Shown: one piece after another, positions 1-5,564 of the stretch
Layout: every line of letters starts with the position of its first letter
How positions within the stretch are numbered: the stretch's first letter is position 1
NCBI GenBank assembly: GCA_904501815.1
Contig: CAJGCN010000036.1
Coordinates: 1-11,947 of the forward strand
Direction of reading: 5' to 3'
DNA: 11,947 nucleotides
From: an uncultured Clostridia bacterium
Lineage (GTDB): Bacteria > Bacillota > Clostridia > Christensenellales > Borkfalkiaceae
Translations under genes and position numbers: made by a program
Notes under the pieces: generated by a model
The model's database searches: none
What the model saw: the letters and a program-made list of their open reading frames with translations, nothing else
What the model was told of the DNA's origin: nothing

Positions 1-100
1 CAACCGTTCTCAGGCTATCGTATGCGTGACTTTTAAAAATTATGCCTAACCCACCTATTTAAAATCTTAAAACACCCTAATCAGGGGCAAGGAATAGGAA
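1..100. other. left edge, no confident gene
   Basis: No complete gene is visible. On the plus strand the first frame stays open from base 1 to a TAA at 34-36 and would encode a tail ending GYRMRDF, so this could be the last codons of a gene lying to the left. A second frame is open to about position 48, so the assignment is weak. The remainder to position 100 is AT-rich and carries no recognisable promoter or terminator. Confidence 0.3.
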
Positions 101-193
101 GTCATTGCGCCCCGTGCGATGGGGAGCGTTCTGTGGCAATCTCGCCCCTGTTATTGCAACCCCGTGCGACGGGGAGCGTTTTGTGGCAATCTC
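101..193 (+). repeat. two tandem copies of the ATTGC...GCAAT palindromic repeat
   Basis: Two copies (101-143 and 151-193) of a roughly 43-bp unit. Each starts ATTGC and ends GGCAATCTC, so the ends can pair (ATTGC with GCAAT). Each carries an inner hairpin CCCCGT-gcg-AYGGGG with a 3-nt loop. Copy one has ATGGGG where copy two has ACGGGG, which turns a G-C pair into a G-U pair and keeps the stem. The same unit recurs at 764-807 and 5827-5868. These look like non-coding REP/MITE-type repeats. Confidence 0.85.
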
Positions 194-199
194 GTCCCC

Positions 200-298
200 G
201 TCATTGCGAGCGTAGCGTGGCAATCTCTCTTTTCAGATTGTCGCAGTCGCTATCGCTCCTTCACAATGACGGTGCGGAAAAGGCGTGGCAATCTCTTT
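200..298. repeat. long inverted-repeat copy of the ATTGC element plus a truncated copy
   Basis: This copy has the short core GCGAGCGTAGCG and is followed by a diverged inverted copy. GTCATTG at 200-206 pairs with CAATGAC at 264-270, and CAATCT at 221-226 pairs with AGATTG at 235-240. The whole could fold into one stem of about 70 nt or represent a miniature inverted-repeat element. A truncated copy (AAAAGGCGTGGCAATCTC) follows at 279-296 and abuts the stop codon of the small minus-strand gene ending at 298. Confidence 0.75.
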
Positions 299-462
299 TA
301 TTTCTCCCCGTTCTTTTTCATTTCTTCAATGCGTTTTAAAATTTTCTGAAAGAGTTCTTCTTCCTTTTCCCCATAGCTGTCATCAATCAATAAATCAATT
401 CCGTCCCGAAAATATCTTTTCCGTTTGCGTTTCTCACAACAAGTTTTTTCCACTTTTCTCAT
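298..462 (-). CDS. 54-aa charged protein divergent from the XRE regulator
   Basis: Not recognised. The frame runs from an ATG at 462 to a TAA at 298 and gives 54 residues. It is supported by a complete set of expression signals: AGGAG 7 nt before the ATG, and a perfect sigma-A promoter (TTGACA, 17 nt, TATAAT) ending about 20 nt upstream. The product begins MRKVEKTCCEKRKRKRYF, so it has a Cys-Cys pair at 8-9 and a basic patch at 10-17. It ends in a Glu/Lys-rich stretch (about 31-54) that should form an amphipathic helix. It has no signal peptide and no membrane segment. It is divergent from the XRE gene at 544 and shares its operator-like inverted repeat, which suggests repression by that protein. 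It could be a phage-remnant gene, a toxin-antitoxin partner or an accessory factor; nothing in the sequence decides this. Confidence 0.6.
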   Translation of the reverse strand: MRKVEKTCCEKRKRKRYFRDGIDLLIDDSYGEKEEELFQKILKRIEEMKKNGEK

Positions 463-481
463 ACCACAACTCCTTTTTCTT

Positions 482-510
482 ATTATAGTAAGTTTTTAGC
501 GTACTGTCAA
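482..510 (-). promoter_or_regulatory. consensus sigma-A promoter for the 54-aa gene
   Basis: Read on the minus strand, TTGACA (510-505) and TATAAT (487-482) are separated by exactly 17 nt, a perfect vegetative promoter. Transcription should start near 475, leaving a short leader with AGGAG at 474-470 and the ATG at 462. Confidence 0.8.
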
Positions 511-523
511 GTAATAACTTACT
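487..523. promoter_or_regulatory. candidate operator between the divergent genes
   Basis: AGTAAGTT (487-494) is repeated inverted as AACTTACT (516-523). Between them lies TACT-gtca-AGTA (502-513). The outer left arm abuts or overlaps the minus-strand -10, and the inner palindrome covers the minus-strand -35. A protein bound here would block the promoter of the 54-aa gene and could also affect the XRE promoter. Binding by the neighbouring XRE protein is an inference from layout. Confidence 0.5.
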
Positions 524-531
524 GTTTTGCC

Positions 532-537
532 TATAAT
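532..537 (+). promoter_or_regulatory. -10 box of the XRE gene, leaderless geometry
   Basis: TATAAT lies at 532-537 and only six nt (TTAAAT) separate it from the ATG at 544. Transcription starting 7 nt after the box would begin at or beside the A of the ATG. There is no Shine-Dalgarno sequence before this ATG, and no good -35 at 16-18 nt, so the promoter may be weak or activated. Confidence 0.5.
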
Positions 538-543
538 TTAAAT

Positions 544-750
544 ATGAGTTTTCAAGAAAGATTAATGGAATGTATCAAAAACAGCGGAAAGACGCAGGTG
601 AATATCGCGCAGGAAGCGAATATTTCCAAGCAATGTATTTCCGATTATAAAGCAGGGAAAAGCACCCCGTCAATCGATACGCTACGGCTTTTATGTAAAA
701 GTTTAGACGTATCCGCCGACTATTTGCTTGAATTATCAGACGATTATTAA
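544..750 (+). CDS. small XRE-family helix-turn-helix regulator
   Basis: A 68-aa protein that is almost entirely one Cro/CI-type HTH_3 domain (about residues 5-62). The motif reads GKTQVNIAQEANISKQCI, then SDYKAGKSTPSIDTL, with QVNIAQEA as helix 2 and SKQCISDYKAG as the recognition helix. It ends LLCKSLDVSADYLLEL, the usual closing helix of this family. There is no sensor, peptidase or oligomerisation domain, so it most likely binds DNA as a dimer as a simple repressor. It is the only plus-strand gene here. It is divergent from a 54-aa gene over a shared inverted repeat, and repeat copies flank the pair at 101-298 and 764-849. The ATG at 544 follows TATAAT by six nt and has no ribosome binding site, so a leaderless mRNA is likely, as for lambda cI from PRM. 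The target is inferred, not shown. Confidence 0.88.
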   Translation: MSFQERLMECIKNSGKTQVNIAQEANISKQCISDYKAGKSTPSIDTLRLLCKSLDVSADYLLELSDDY

Positions 751-763
751 CTTCCCGTCCTAC

Positions 764-849
764 GTCATTGCGACCCCGTGCGACGGGGAGCGTTTTGTGG
801 CAATCTCGCCCCCGTCCTTGCGAGCCTTTGCAAAAGGCGTGGCAATCTC
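764..849 (+). repeat. two copies of the ATTGC...GCAAT palindromic repeat with different cores
   Basis: Copy one (764-807) has the core CCCCGT-gcg-ACGGGG at 774-788. Copy two (814-849) begins CCTTGCGAG rather than CATTGCGA, has the core GCCTTT-gca-AAAGGC at 824-838, and ends in the same GTGGCAATCTC. The two cores are unrelated in sequence but are both perfect 6-bp stems with 3-nt loops. They lie between the XRE stop codon and a shared terminator. Confidence 0.85.
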
Positions 850-863
850 TTTCAATCACACGC

Positions 864-895
864 AAAAAAGAAGCTCAAACCGAGCTTCCTTTTTT
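864..895. terminator. bidirectional intrinsic terminator
   Basis: GAAGCTC (870-876) pairs with GAGCTTC (882-888) around a 5-nt loop. A-rich sequence precedes and T-rich sequence follows on the plus strand, so it can end transcription from both sides. It sits 7 nt beyond the stop of the LytM gene on the minus strand and downstream of the XRE gene on the plus strand. Confidence 0.8.
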
Positions 896-901
896 ATTCC
901 C

Positions 902-1603
902 TTATTTTTCTTCCAACGTCAAATACGTCGTAGGATCAACGTTTTTATTATCTTTGCGTACTTCAAAATGCAAGTGCGCGCCGTCTTTATATTCGTCGCC
1001 AACCGCTTCGGCAACCGTCGCAATTACCTGTCCGCGTTCCACAGACGCGCCGACTTCTATCCCGTCCGTAGCGTTCACAAATCGATATACGCTTTTTAAG
1101 CCTTCACCGTGATCAATCACGATTTCCGTGCCCGTCAATAATTCGTCGGTGTAAATACTCTCAATCACACCGCCTTGCGCCGCAACGACTTGCGTACCTA
1201 CTTCCGCAGAAAAATCCAAGCCTTCGTGCAAATGATAGAGATTCAAAGTCTGATTGTAATAGAACTCATACTCCGTCGAAACCGCTACGCCTTCCACAGG
1301 CAATACCATCTCGTCCGAAGTTCCGTCCACAGGCTTGTCTTCTCCGCCCGTCGTACCGCCCGTGCCCGTGCCGTCGTCGGGGATTTCCCCGCCCGTACCC
1401 GTGCCGTCGTCAGGCGTTTCTACGTTCGTACCCGCGTCGATAGTAGGCTTGTCTTCCCCAACAATCGACATCGTCACCGCCACGATTACCAGCGAAAGCA
1501 AGGCTACCGCACAGCCAATGACCGTATACAGATAAAACTTTTTATCCTTAACGGACTCCCGCCAATTCTTTCTGTTCTTTTCGTTCTCGTTGTCTTTTTT
1601 CAT
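902..1603 (-). CDS. spoIIQ: SpoIIQ-like membrane-anchored LytM/M23 protein
   Basis: A 233-aa protein with a short charged cytoplasmic head (1-22), one membrane segment (about 24-47), a Gly/Asp/Thr-rich extracellular linker (about 50-97) with a tandem PDDGTGTGG repeat, and a C-terminal M23/LytM domain (about 105-233). Head, one helix, linker and LytM domain is the SpoIIQ plan; in spore formers SpoIIQ is made in the forespore and bridges the septal space to SpoIIIAH on the mother-cell membrane. The zinc ligands are kept: H126 and D130 in HEGLD, and H212 in HLH. The catalytic His of the usual YxHL motif is replaced: the sequence reads Y173-R-F175-V. Peptidase activity is therefore doubtful and a scaffold role is likely. 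A sigma-F-like promoter precedes the gene. AGG-rich GGAGG lies 7 nt before the ATG. A generic cell-wall M23 peptidase is the alternative. Confidence 0.75.
   Translation of the reverse strand: MKKDNENEKNRKNWRESVKDKKFYLYTVIGCAVALLSLVIVAVTMSIVGEDKPTIDAGTNVETPDDGTGTGGEIPDDGTGTGGTTGGEDKPVDGTSDEMVLPVEGVAVSTEYEFYYNQTLNLYHLHEGLDFSAEVGTQVVAAQGGVIESIYTDELLTGTEIVIDHGEGLKSVYRFVNATDGIEVGASVERGQVIATVAEAVGDEYKDGAHLHFEVRKDNKNVDPTTYLTLEEK
1355..1414 (-). repeat. 33-bp in-gene tandem repeat in the SpoIIQ-like linker
   Basis: PDDGTGTGG occurs at residues 64-72 and again at 75-83, a period of 11 codons. The DNA copies are nearly identical, which suggests recent duplication and a linker whose length can change by slippage or recombination. 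Confidence 0.75.
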
Positions 1604-1631
1604 TTTTTGCCTCCGAAATAAATTGTATGTA

Positions 1632-1661
1632 GATTATTTCCACCCTTTTCGGCTTTTATAC
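1632..1661 (-). promoter_or_regulatory. sigma-F-like (forespore) promoter of the SpoIIQ-like gene
   Basis: On the minus strand GTATA (1661-1657) is followed after 15 nt by GGAAATAATC (1641-1632). This matches the Bacillus sigma-F pattern GYWTA then GGNRANANTW at all but the last position. The predicted start is about 20 nt before the ATG at 1603. The -35 lies in the loop of the inverted repeat TTCGGC/GCCGAA (1648-1653 with 1662-1667), which on the plus strand is followed by a T-rich run and could be an antisense terminator. Confidence 0.6.
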
Positions 1662-1684
1662 GCCGAATTTTTTATTTTTTCTTT

Positions 1685-2143
1685 TTAATATCCCCCGAAA
1701 ATCAACGGACTGCCGACCGCAATCCCGTCCGCTTTCACCGCGATATGCAAATTTACTTTACCGCCTTTCACGCCGACGGGTTGGTATAAAGTGGGCGCGT
1801 ACGCATAATAGGAGCGTACCCCGCAAACGGTTTCCGTAAACAGCAATTCCCCGCCGAGCGTTTCTAAGATTTTCCGCGCAAGCTCGTCGCCGTCCGCATC
1901 CTTTCCAAGAAAATATTCCACGCTCTCCCCTTCCACGAACGCAAGTTCACAAGCGGTAATCGAGCGTTTTCTTTGCGCCTGCGACGACGCAGAGTATAAA
2001 TAAAACACCCGTTCCGTTTTTTGCAAGCCCAAACCGTTCAACTTAATTTTTACCGTATTCACCGCCGCCGTCGCCGTAAACGCGCAAACGAATATCAACA
2101 GCGCAAAAAACAGCCACACGGCGCGAACGAGTTTATACCGCAT
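1685..2143 (-). CDS. secreted YwmB-like protein
   Basis: A 152-aa protein from the ATG at 2143, chosen because GGGAGG sits about 8 nt before it and a hydrophobic export signal starts at once. The frame extends further up to 2242, but that would overlap hinT and put an unlikely 33-aa tail before the signal. Residues about 5-27 are hydrophobic and end TATAA, suggesting either signal peptidase cleavage or a membrane anchor. The rest is a small extracytoplasmic domain with no catalytic motif. The C-terminal pattern (SYYAYAPTL, then KVNLHIAVKA, then GSPLIFGGY) resembles from memory the end of YwmB/TATA-box-binding-like family proteins. In Bacillus ywmB lies near spoIID and spoIIQ, and here the next gene is SpoIIQ-like, so a role at the cell wall or in sporulation is plausible. 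The family call is tentative. Confidence 0.55.
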   Translation of the reverse strand: MRYKLVRAVWLFFALLIFVCAFTATAAVNTVKIKLNGLGLQKTERVFYLYSASSQAQRKRSITACELAFVEGESVEYFLGKDADGDELARKILETLGGELLFTETVCGVRSYYAYAPTLYQPVGVKGGKVNLHIAVKADGIAVGSPLIFGGY

Positions 2144-2179
2144 AAAAAAATCCCTCCCGCGAAGTTCGCGAAAGGGATT
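2144..2179 (-). terminator. terminator-like hairpin containing the ribosome binding site of the next gene
   Basis: On the minus strand AATCCCTTTCGCGA (2179-2166) pairs with TCGCGGGAGGGATT (2162-2149) around the loop ACT: 14 pairs, two of them G-U. A run of seven Ts (2150-2144) follows and ends directly at the ATG at 2143. It should end transcripts arriving from hinT. The GGGAGG in its 3' arm is the Shine-Dalgarno of the YwmB-like gene, so any readthrough transcript would have that site paired. Confidence 0.7.
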
Positions 2180-2204
2180 ATAGCCCGATTTTCTATTCTC
2201 TAAA
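2177..2204 (-). promoter_or_regulatory. candidate promoter overlapping the hairpin base
   Basis: TTTAGA (2204-2199), 16 nt, TATAAT (2182-2177) on the minus strand. The -10 is perfect and the -35 matches at four of six positions. A start about 7 nt after the -10 would fall near 2170 and leave out the CCCTTT that pairs with the ribosome binding site. Confidence 0.45.
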
Positions 2205-2213
2205 CGTAGGTTT

Positions 2214-2549
2214 TTAAAAATCTTGTAATTTTTCTCCGCCAAGCAAATGAATATGCAAATGCTCCACCGTCTGCCCGCCGTTCTCGCCTTGATTAATCAT
2301 CACGCGATACCCGCCCGAAAGCCCGAGCGTTTCTTCAAGCTCGGCAATCTTTTCAAAACAGTATTTGAGCGTTTCCGCCTTTTCTCCGTCCATTTCGTTT
2401 AGTCTTGCAAAATGCGTTTTAGGAATACAAAGATAATGTTTCTTTGCCTTCGGCTGAATATCGTTAATGATAATCATTTTCTCGTCTTCATACGCTCTGG
2501 GCGACGAAATTTCCCCCGCCACGATTTTACAAAAAATACAGTTTTCCAT
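2214..2549 (-). CDS. hinT: HIT-family nucleotide hydrolase (HinT type)
   Basis: A 111-aa protein covering the full HIT fold. It opens MENCIFCKIVAGEI, with the Cys pair typical of zinc-containing HINT proteins (C4, C7), and carries the histidine triad HLHIH at 97-101 followed by LLGG. The middle His is the usual AMP-accepting residue. HinT proteins are cytosolic purine nucleoside phosphoramidases that hydrolyse AMP linked through nitrogen; the physiological substrate in Clostridia is not settled. The length is normal for the branch. The gene starts 15 nt after mtaB stops, with AGGAG about 9 nt before the ATG, and is the last gene of the prmA-rsmE-mtaB-hinT run before a strong terminator-like hairpin. 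Confidence 0.93.
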   Translation of the reverse strand: MENCIFCKIVAGEISSPRAYEDEKMIIINDIQPKAKKHYLCIPKTHFARLNEMDGEKAETLKYCFEKIAELEETLGLSGGYRVMINQGENGGQTVEHLHIHLLGGEKLQDF

Positions 2550-2564
2550 TCTTTTTCTCTCCTT

Positions 2565-3827
2565 TTATTTATCCAAAACGGCAAGAACGCCGTCTTTAAA
2601 CAAGCTTTCAACGCGTACACGGGTGCGTCTTTTCTCCAACTCCCCCCGTACGTACACCCGAATATAATTTTCGGAATATCCTTCGCTTATCCCGTCGAAA
2701 CAATTTTCCACGACGAGCTCCAACGTTTGCCCCAAAAACTTACGCAAATACTTTTCCTTTTCTTCCGCGCCTTTCAAAAGCAACCTGTCTACCCGCTCTT
2801 TTTTCACGGAAAAAGGCAATTCTTTATATTTTTTATAAGAATTCGTTCCTTCTCTCGGAGAATAGGGAAAAGCGTGTATTTGCGCAAACCCCGCTTCTTC
2901 CACGATACGCATAGACTGCAAAAAATCTTCTTCCGTTTCGGTGGGAAACCCAACGATCAAATCCGTCGTAATCGAAGCAAACGGAAAGGCGTTATAAATC
3001 ATTCGGCACTTTTCCAAATACTCTTCTCTCGTATATTTCCTGTTCATAGCCCGAAGCACTTGGTTTGACCCGCTTTGTAAAGACAAATGAAACTGCGGGG
3101 CAAAATTTTTCACTTGCTTGCAAGCGTTTAAGAATTTTTCGGTAATTGCGCTAACTTCTATCGAACCTAATCTCAAACGCGTTTCCGCATCCTTGACCGA
3201 TAAAAGTAAATCACTCAAATCTAACTCGCCGTCTTTAAAGTCAGAAATATCAATCCCCGTGATAACCGTTTCTTGCGCCTTACTTTGCAAAATTTCTTTC
3301 GCCGCGCTTTGAACACTCCGCGAGCGCGAACGACCCCGCAAATAGGGTATCACGCAATAAGAGCAAAATCGATTGCAACCGTCTTGAATTTTCACGAAAT
3401 TACGCGTTTTCAAGCACTCCGGCACAGGCATTTCGGCATATTCTCGCTCGTCAGAAGAAGAAAACACGCCGTTCGGCAAATTTTCCAACCCTTGCGCAAC
3501 GGCGTCTAACACCGTTTTTTTATTCTGCGCGCCGAACACGGTAAACACCCGCTCGTCCTTATCAAAAAAATCTTTAGGGGATTTTTCAGATGCGCAACCG
3601 CATACGATTACCTTTGCGGTCGGATTTTGTTTCAACGCCTTTCCGACCGTTTGCCTACTCTTGCGTTCGGCTTCCGCCGTCACCGCGCAAGTGTTCACGA
3701 TATATAAATCAGCTTTCTCCATTTCGCGGGATACTTCATAGCCAAGCTCCTTTAATCCCCGCAAAATTCCACCGCTTTCCACGTCGTTGACCTTGCAACC
3801 GAGCGTAAACACCACCGCTTTCATCAT
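2565..3827 (-). CDS. mtaB: tRNA t6A37 methylthiotransferase MtaB
   Basis: A 420-aa radical-SAM methylthiotransferase that converts t6A37 to ms2t6A37 in tRNAs reading ANN codons. The N-terminal UPF0004 domain has the cluster cysteines at C11 (LGCKVN), C47 (NTCAVT) and C78 (CGCASE). The radical-SAM motif is C151-x3-C155-x2-C158 followed by PYLRGRSRSR. A TRAM-type RNA-binding tail occupies about 355-418. GCKVN and the RGRSRS run fit MtaB better than MiaB or RimO. The start is MM: the first ATG overlaps the rsmE stop as ATGA, but the second ATG at 3824 has better spacing (about 7 nt) from GGGAG and matches the usual family start. It lies between rsmE and hinT and is translationally coupled to rsmE. 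Its substrate base is made by the TsaB/TsaE system encoded at 10050-11077. Confidence 0.95.
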   Translation of the reverse strand: MMKAVVFTLGCKVNDVESGGILRGLKELGYEVSREMEKADLYIVNTCAVTAEAERKSRQTVGKALKQNPTAKVIVCGCASEKSPKDFFDKDERVFTVFGAQNKKTVLDAVAQGLENLPNGVFSSSDEREYAEMPVPECLKTRNFVKIQDGCNRFCSYCVIPYLRGRSRSRSVQSAAKEILQSKAQETVITGIDISDFKDGELDLSDLLLSVKDAETRLRLGSIEVSAITEKFLNACKQVKNFAPQFHLSLQSGSNQVLRAMNRKYTREEYLEKCRMIYNAFPFASITTDLIVGFPTETEEDFLQSMRIVEEAGFAQIHAFPYSPREGTNSYKKYKELPFSVKKERVDRLLLKGAEEKEKYLRKFLGQTLELVVENCFDGISEGYSENYIRVYVRGELEKRRTRVRVESLFKDGVLAVLDK

Positions 3828-4549
3828 TTCTCTCCCAATTCGCCCAAAGCAAACGCCACCACCGCCGTCAAAGCGACCGCCGCCGTTTCCGCGCGCAAAA
3901 TGCGTTTCCCCAGCGACACGGAAGCAAACCCCTTCGTATGCGCAAGCTCTTCCTCTGCTCTTGAAAATCCGCCTTCGCTACCGATTACGATTGCCGTACT
4001 CCCCGAAATCGAAGAAATCTCCGCCCCGCTCTTTTCCGCGAACTCACAGGCAAACAGCTTATTTTTAAAACCGCTCAAACTCTCCAACGCTTTTGGTAAG
4101 TTTTCAGCGTATTCCACTTCGGGGGCAACCGCGCGCAAGCATTGCTTTGCCGCTTCTTTTGAAACCTTATTGAGCCGTTCGAGTTTATTCCCGTTCATAT
4201 ACGCCGAAGAATATTCCGACGAAAAACAAACGAGCTTGCTCACGCCGAGCTCCACCGCTTTTTGCACGATAAACTCGTTTTTATCCGCATTTTTTAAATA
4301 CCCGAACGCAAGCGCAATCGGTGTTTTCGGCTCTCGTTCGCAGGCATCTTCACGCACGAGATTTAACAGCATTTCCTTTTTCCCAACGGCAGAAACGACG
4401 GCGGTATACTCTTTTCCCGAATTATCGAGCAAAATAACTTCCGCCCCCACGCCGAGCCTAAGCACGTTTTTCGCATGCTCAAACTCTTCGCCCGAAAGCG
4501 TAGTCGTTTTCCCTACTTTTTCCACAAAAAACCTTTTCAATGCGGACAT
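3824..4549 (-). CDS. rsmE: 16S rRNA m3U1498 methyltransferase RsmE
   Basis: A 241-aa SPOUT-class enzyme that methylates N3 of U1498 in 16S rRNA late in 30S assembly. The N-terminal part (about 1-70) is the PUA-like RNA-binding domain (RFFVE, then FEHAKNVLRLGVG). The SPOUT domain follows, with FIVQKAVELGV at 93-103, EAAKQCLRA at 132-140, the SAM-binding loop IGSEGGFS at 189-196 and the closing LGKRILRAETA at 213-223. The length is normal. AAGGAG precedes the ATG at about 8 nt and overlaps the end of prmA, which stops 12 nt upstream. Its TGA overlaps the first mtaB ATG by 4 nt. The prmA-rsmE-mtaB order is common in Bacillota. Confidence 0.95.
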   Translation of the reverse strand: MSALKRFFVEKVGKTTTLSGEEFEHAKNVLRLGVGAEVILLDNSGKEYTAVVSAVGKKEMLLNLVREDACEREPKTPIALAFGYLKNADKNEFIVQKAVELGVSKLVCFSSEYSSAYMNGNKLERLNKVSKEAAKQCLRAVAPEVEYAENLPKALESLSGFKNKLFACEFAEKSGAEISSISGSTAIVIGSEGGFSRAEEELAHTKGFASVSLGKRILRAETAAVALTAVVAFALGELGEK

Positions 4550-4561
4550 GCTACTCTCCTT

Positions 4562-5512
4562 TTAGTCCTTACGCTTTAATACGAGCGCAAACCATTCCCC
4601 TTTCTTTCGCTCTTGCACGACTTGCATACCGACGGCAAAATACGCCGTTTTCACCATTTCCAAACGGCTTTCAATAATCCCGCTCAAAATCAGCACGCCG
4701 TCCTTTTTCAAATTTTTCGGAATAGACGGCGCAAGCATCACGAGAATTTCCCCCATAATGTTCGCAAGCATAATATCCGCTTGGATATTCGTATCGTCTA
4801 AAAGGTTAGAGTGCGCCACCACCGCCCGCTCGTCCACGCCGTTGAGCTTGGCGTTATGCGTTGCGCTCGCCACCGCCACTTCGTCAATATCCGTCAAATA
4901 CGCCTTCGTTGCGCCGAGTTTTAACGCGGAAATTCCTAAAATTCCGCTCCCGCACCCAACGTCGATACAAACGGAATTTTCCGTCAAATACTCTTGCATC
5001 AGTTCCACGCACGAAGAAGTCGTTTCGTGTTCTCCCGTCCCGAACGCCATATTCGAATCGAGCAAAACCACCTGTTCGTCAGGCTGTTTTTCATAGTCAA
5101 TCCATTCTGGAACGACAACGATTTTTCCTAAATGAATAGGTCTAAAATGCTTTTTCCAAACGTCAATCCAATCGTCCCCGTCCACCTGCCGTTTGGTGTC
5201 TTCAAGCGTACCGAACGCAATCGCCCCGCCCGCGTTTTCTTTGGCTACGGCGATATCTTCCAAAATACGGCTTACGATAGCCGTCGCTTCCGTTTCTTGC
5301 AAATAGCATTTCACGAGCGCGTCGGACGAAGCGTTTTGGGTCAAATCGTCGTCCATATAATCCCAATACGCCGTTTCCTTACTTTTTTGCAACGCAATAA
5401 TATCGTTAATATCGCAAATCGTGACGCCGAAATCGGTATAATTCCACATAATATCGGCAACGATTTCACTCGCTTCGGTCGTCGTATGCACGGTCAGTTC
5501 AATATATTTCAT
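4562..5512 (-). CDS. prmA: ribosomal protein L11 methyltransferase PrmA
   Basis: A 316-aa class-I SAM methyltransferase that trimethylates ribosomal protein L11. The N-terminal L11-recognition domain spans about 1-105. The catalytic domain has NMAFGTGEHETT at 154-165, typical of PrmA, motif I DVGCGSGILG at 184-193, LTDID at 206-210 and LANIMGEI at 249-256. The ATG at 5512 is chosen over an in-frame GTG at 5524: the GTG lies inside the ribosome binding site (GAGGTG), which is about 9 nt from the ATG, and family members begin close to MKYIEL. It is the first gene of the operon, directly behind a strong sigma-A promoter; dnaJ, often next to prmA in Bacillota, is not here. Confidence 0.94.
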   Translation of the reverse strand: MKYIELTVHTTTEASEIVADIMWNYTDFGVTICDINDIIALQKSKETAYWDYMDDDLTQNASSDALVKCYLQETEATAIVSRILEDIAVAKENAGGAIAFGTLEDTKRQVDGDDWIDVWKKHFRPIHLGKIVVVPEWIDYEKQPDEQVVLLDSNMAFGTGEHETTSSCVELMQEYLTENSVCIDVGCGSGILGISALKLGATKAYLTDIDEVAVASATHNAKLNGVDERAVVAHSNLLDDTNIQADIMLANIMGEILVMLAPSIPKNLKKDGVLILSGIIESRLEMVKTAYFAVGMQVVQERKKGEWFALVLKRKD

Positions 5513-5535
5513 AACTTTTTTCACCTCACGCAGTT

Positions 5536-5564
5536 ATTATATCACAACTCCCAAAAAAAATCAA
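5536..5564 (-). promoter_or_regulatory. sigma-A promoter of the prmA-rsmE-mtaB-hinT operon
   Basis: On the minus strand TTGATT (5564-5559), 17 nt, TATAAT (5541-5536). The start is expected near 5529, with GAGGTG and the prmA ATG at 5512 just downstream, so the leader is short. Confidence 0.8.

Noticed and set aside
119..349. Plus-strand open frames of 68-76 codons across the left repeats
   Set aside because: They translate the palindromic repeats (FVAIS/WQS motifs recurring in every copy) and lack ribosome binding sites; open frames are a by-product of the repeat.
902..1621. Plus-strand frames opposite the SpoIIQ-like gene
   Set aside because: They are reverse shadows of a well-supported gene; the low-complexity linker keeps several frames open.
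1646..1690. Hairpin plus T-run as terminator of the YwmB-like gene
   Set aside because: The T-run follows the stem only on the plus strand; on the minus strand the stem is preceded by As and not followed by Ts, so it does not fit as that gene's terminator.
2144..2242. Longer N-terminus of the YwmB-like gene
   Set aside because: It would overlap hinT and place 33 polar residues before an export signal; GGGAGG points to the ATG at 2143.
5513..5524. GTG start of prmA four codons upstream
   Set aside because: The GTG is part of the GAGGTG ribosome binding site that serves the ATG at 5512.
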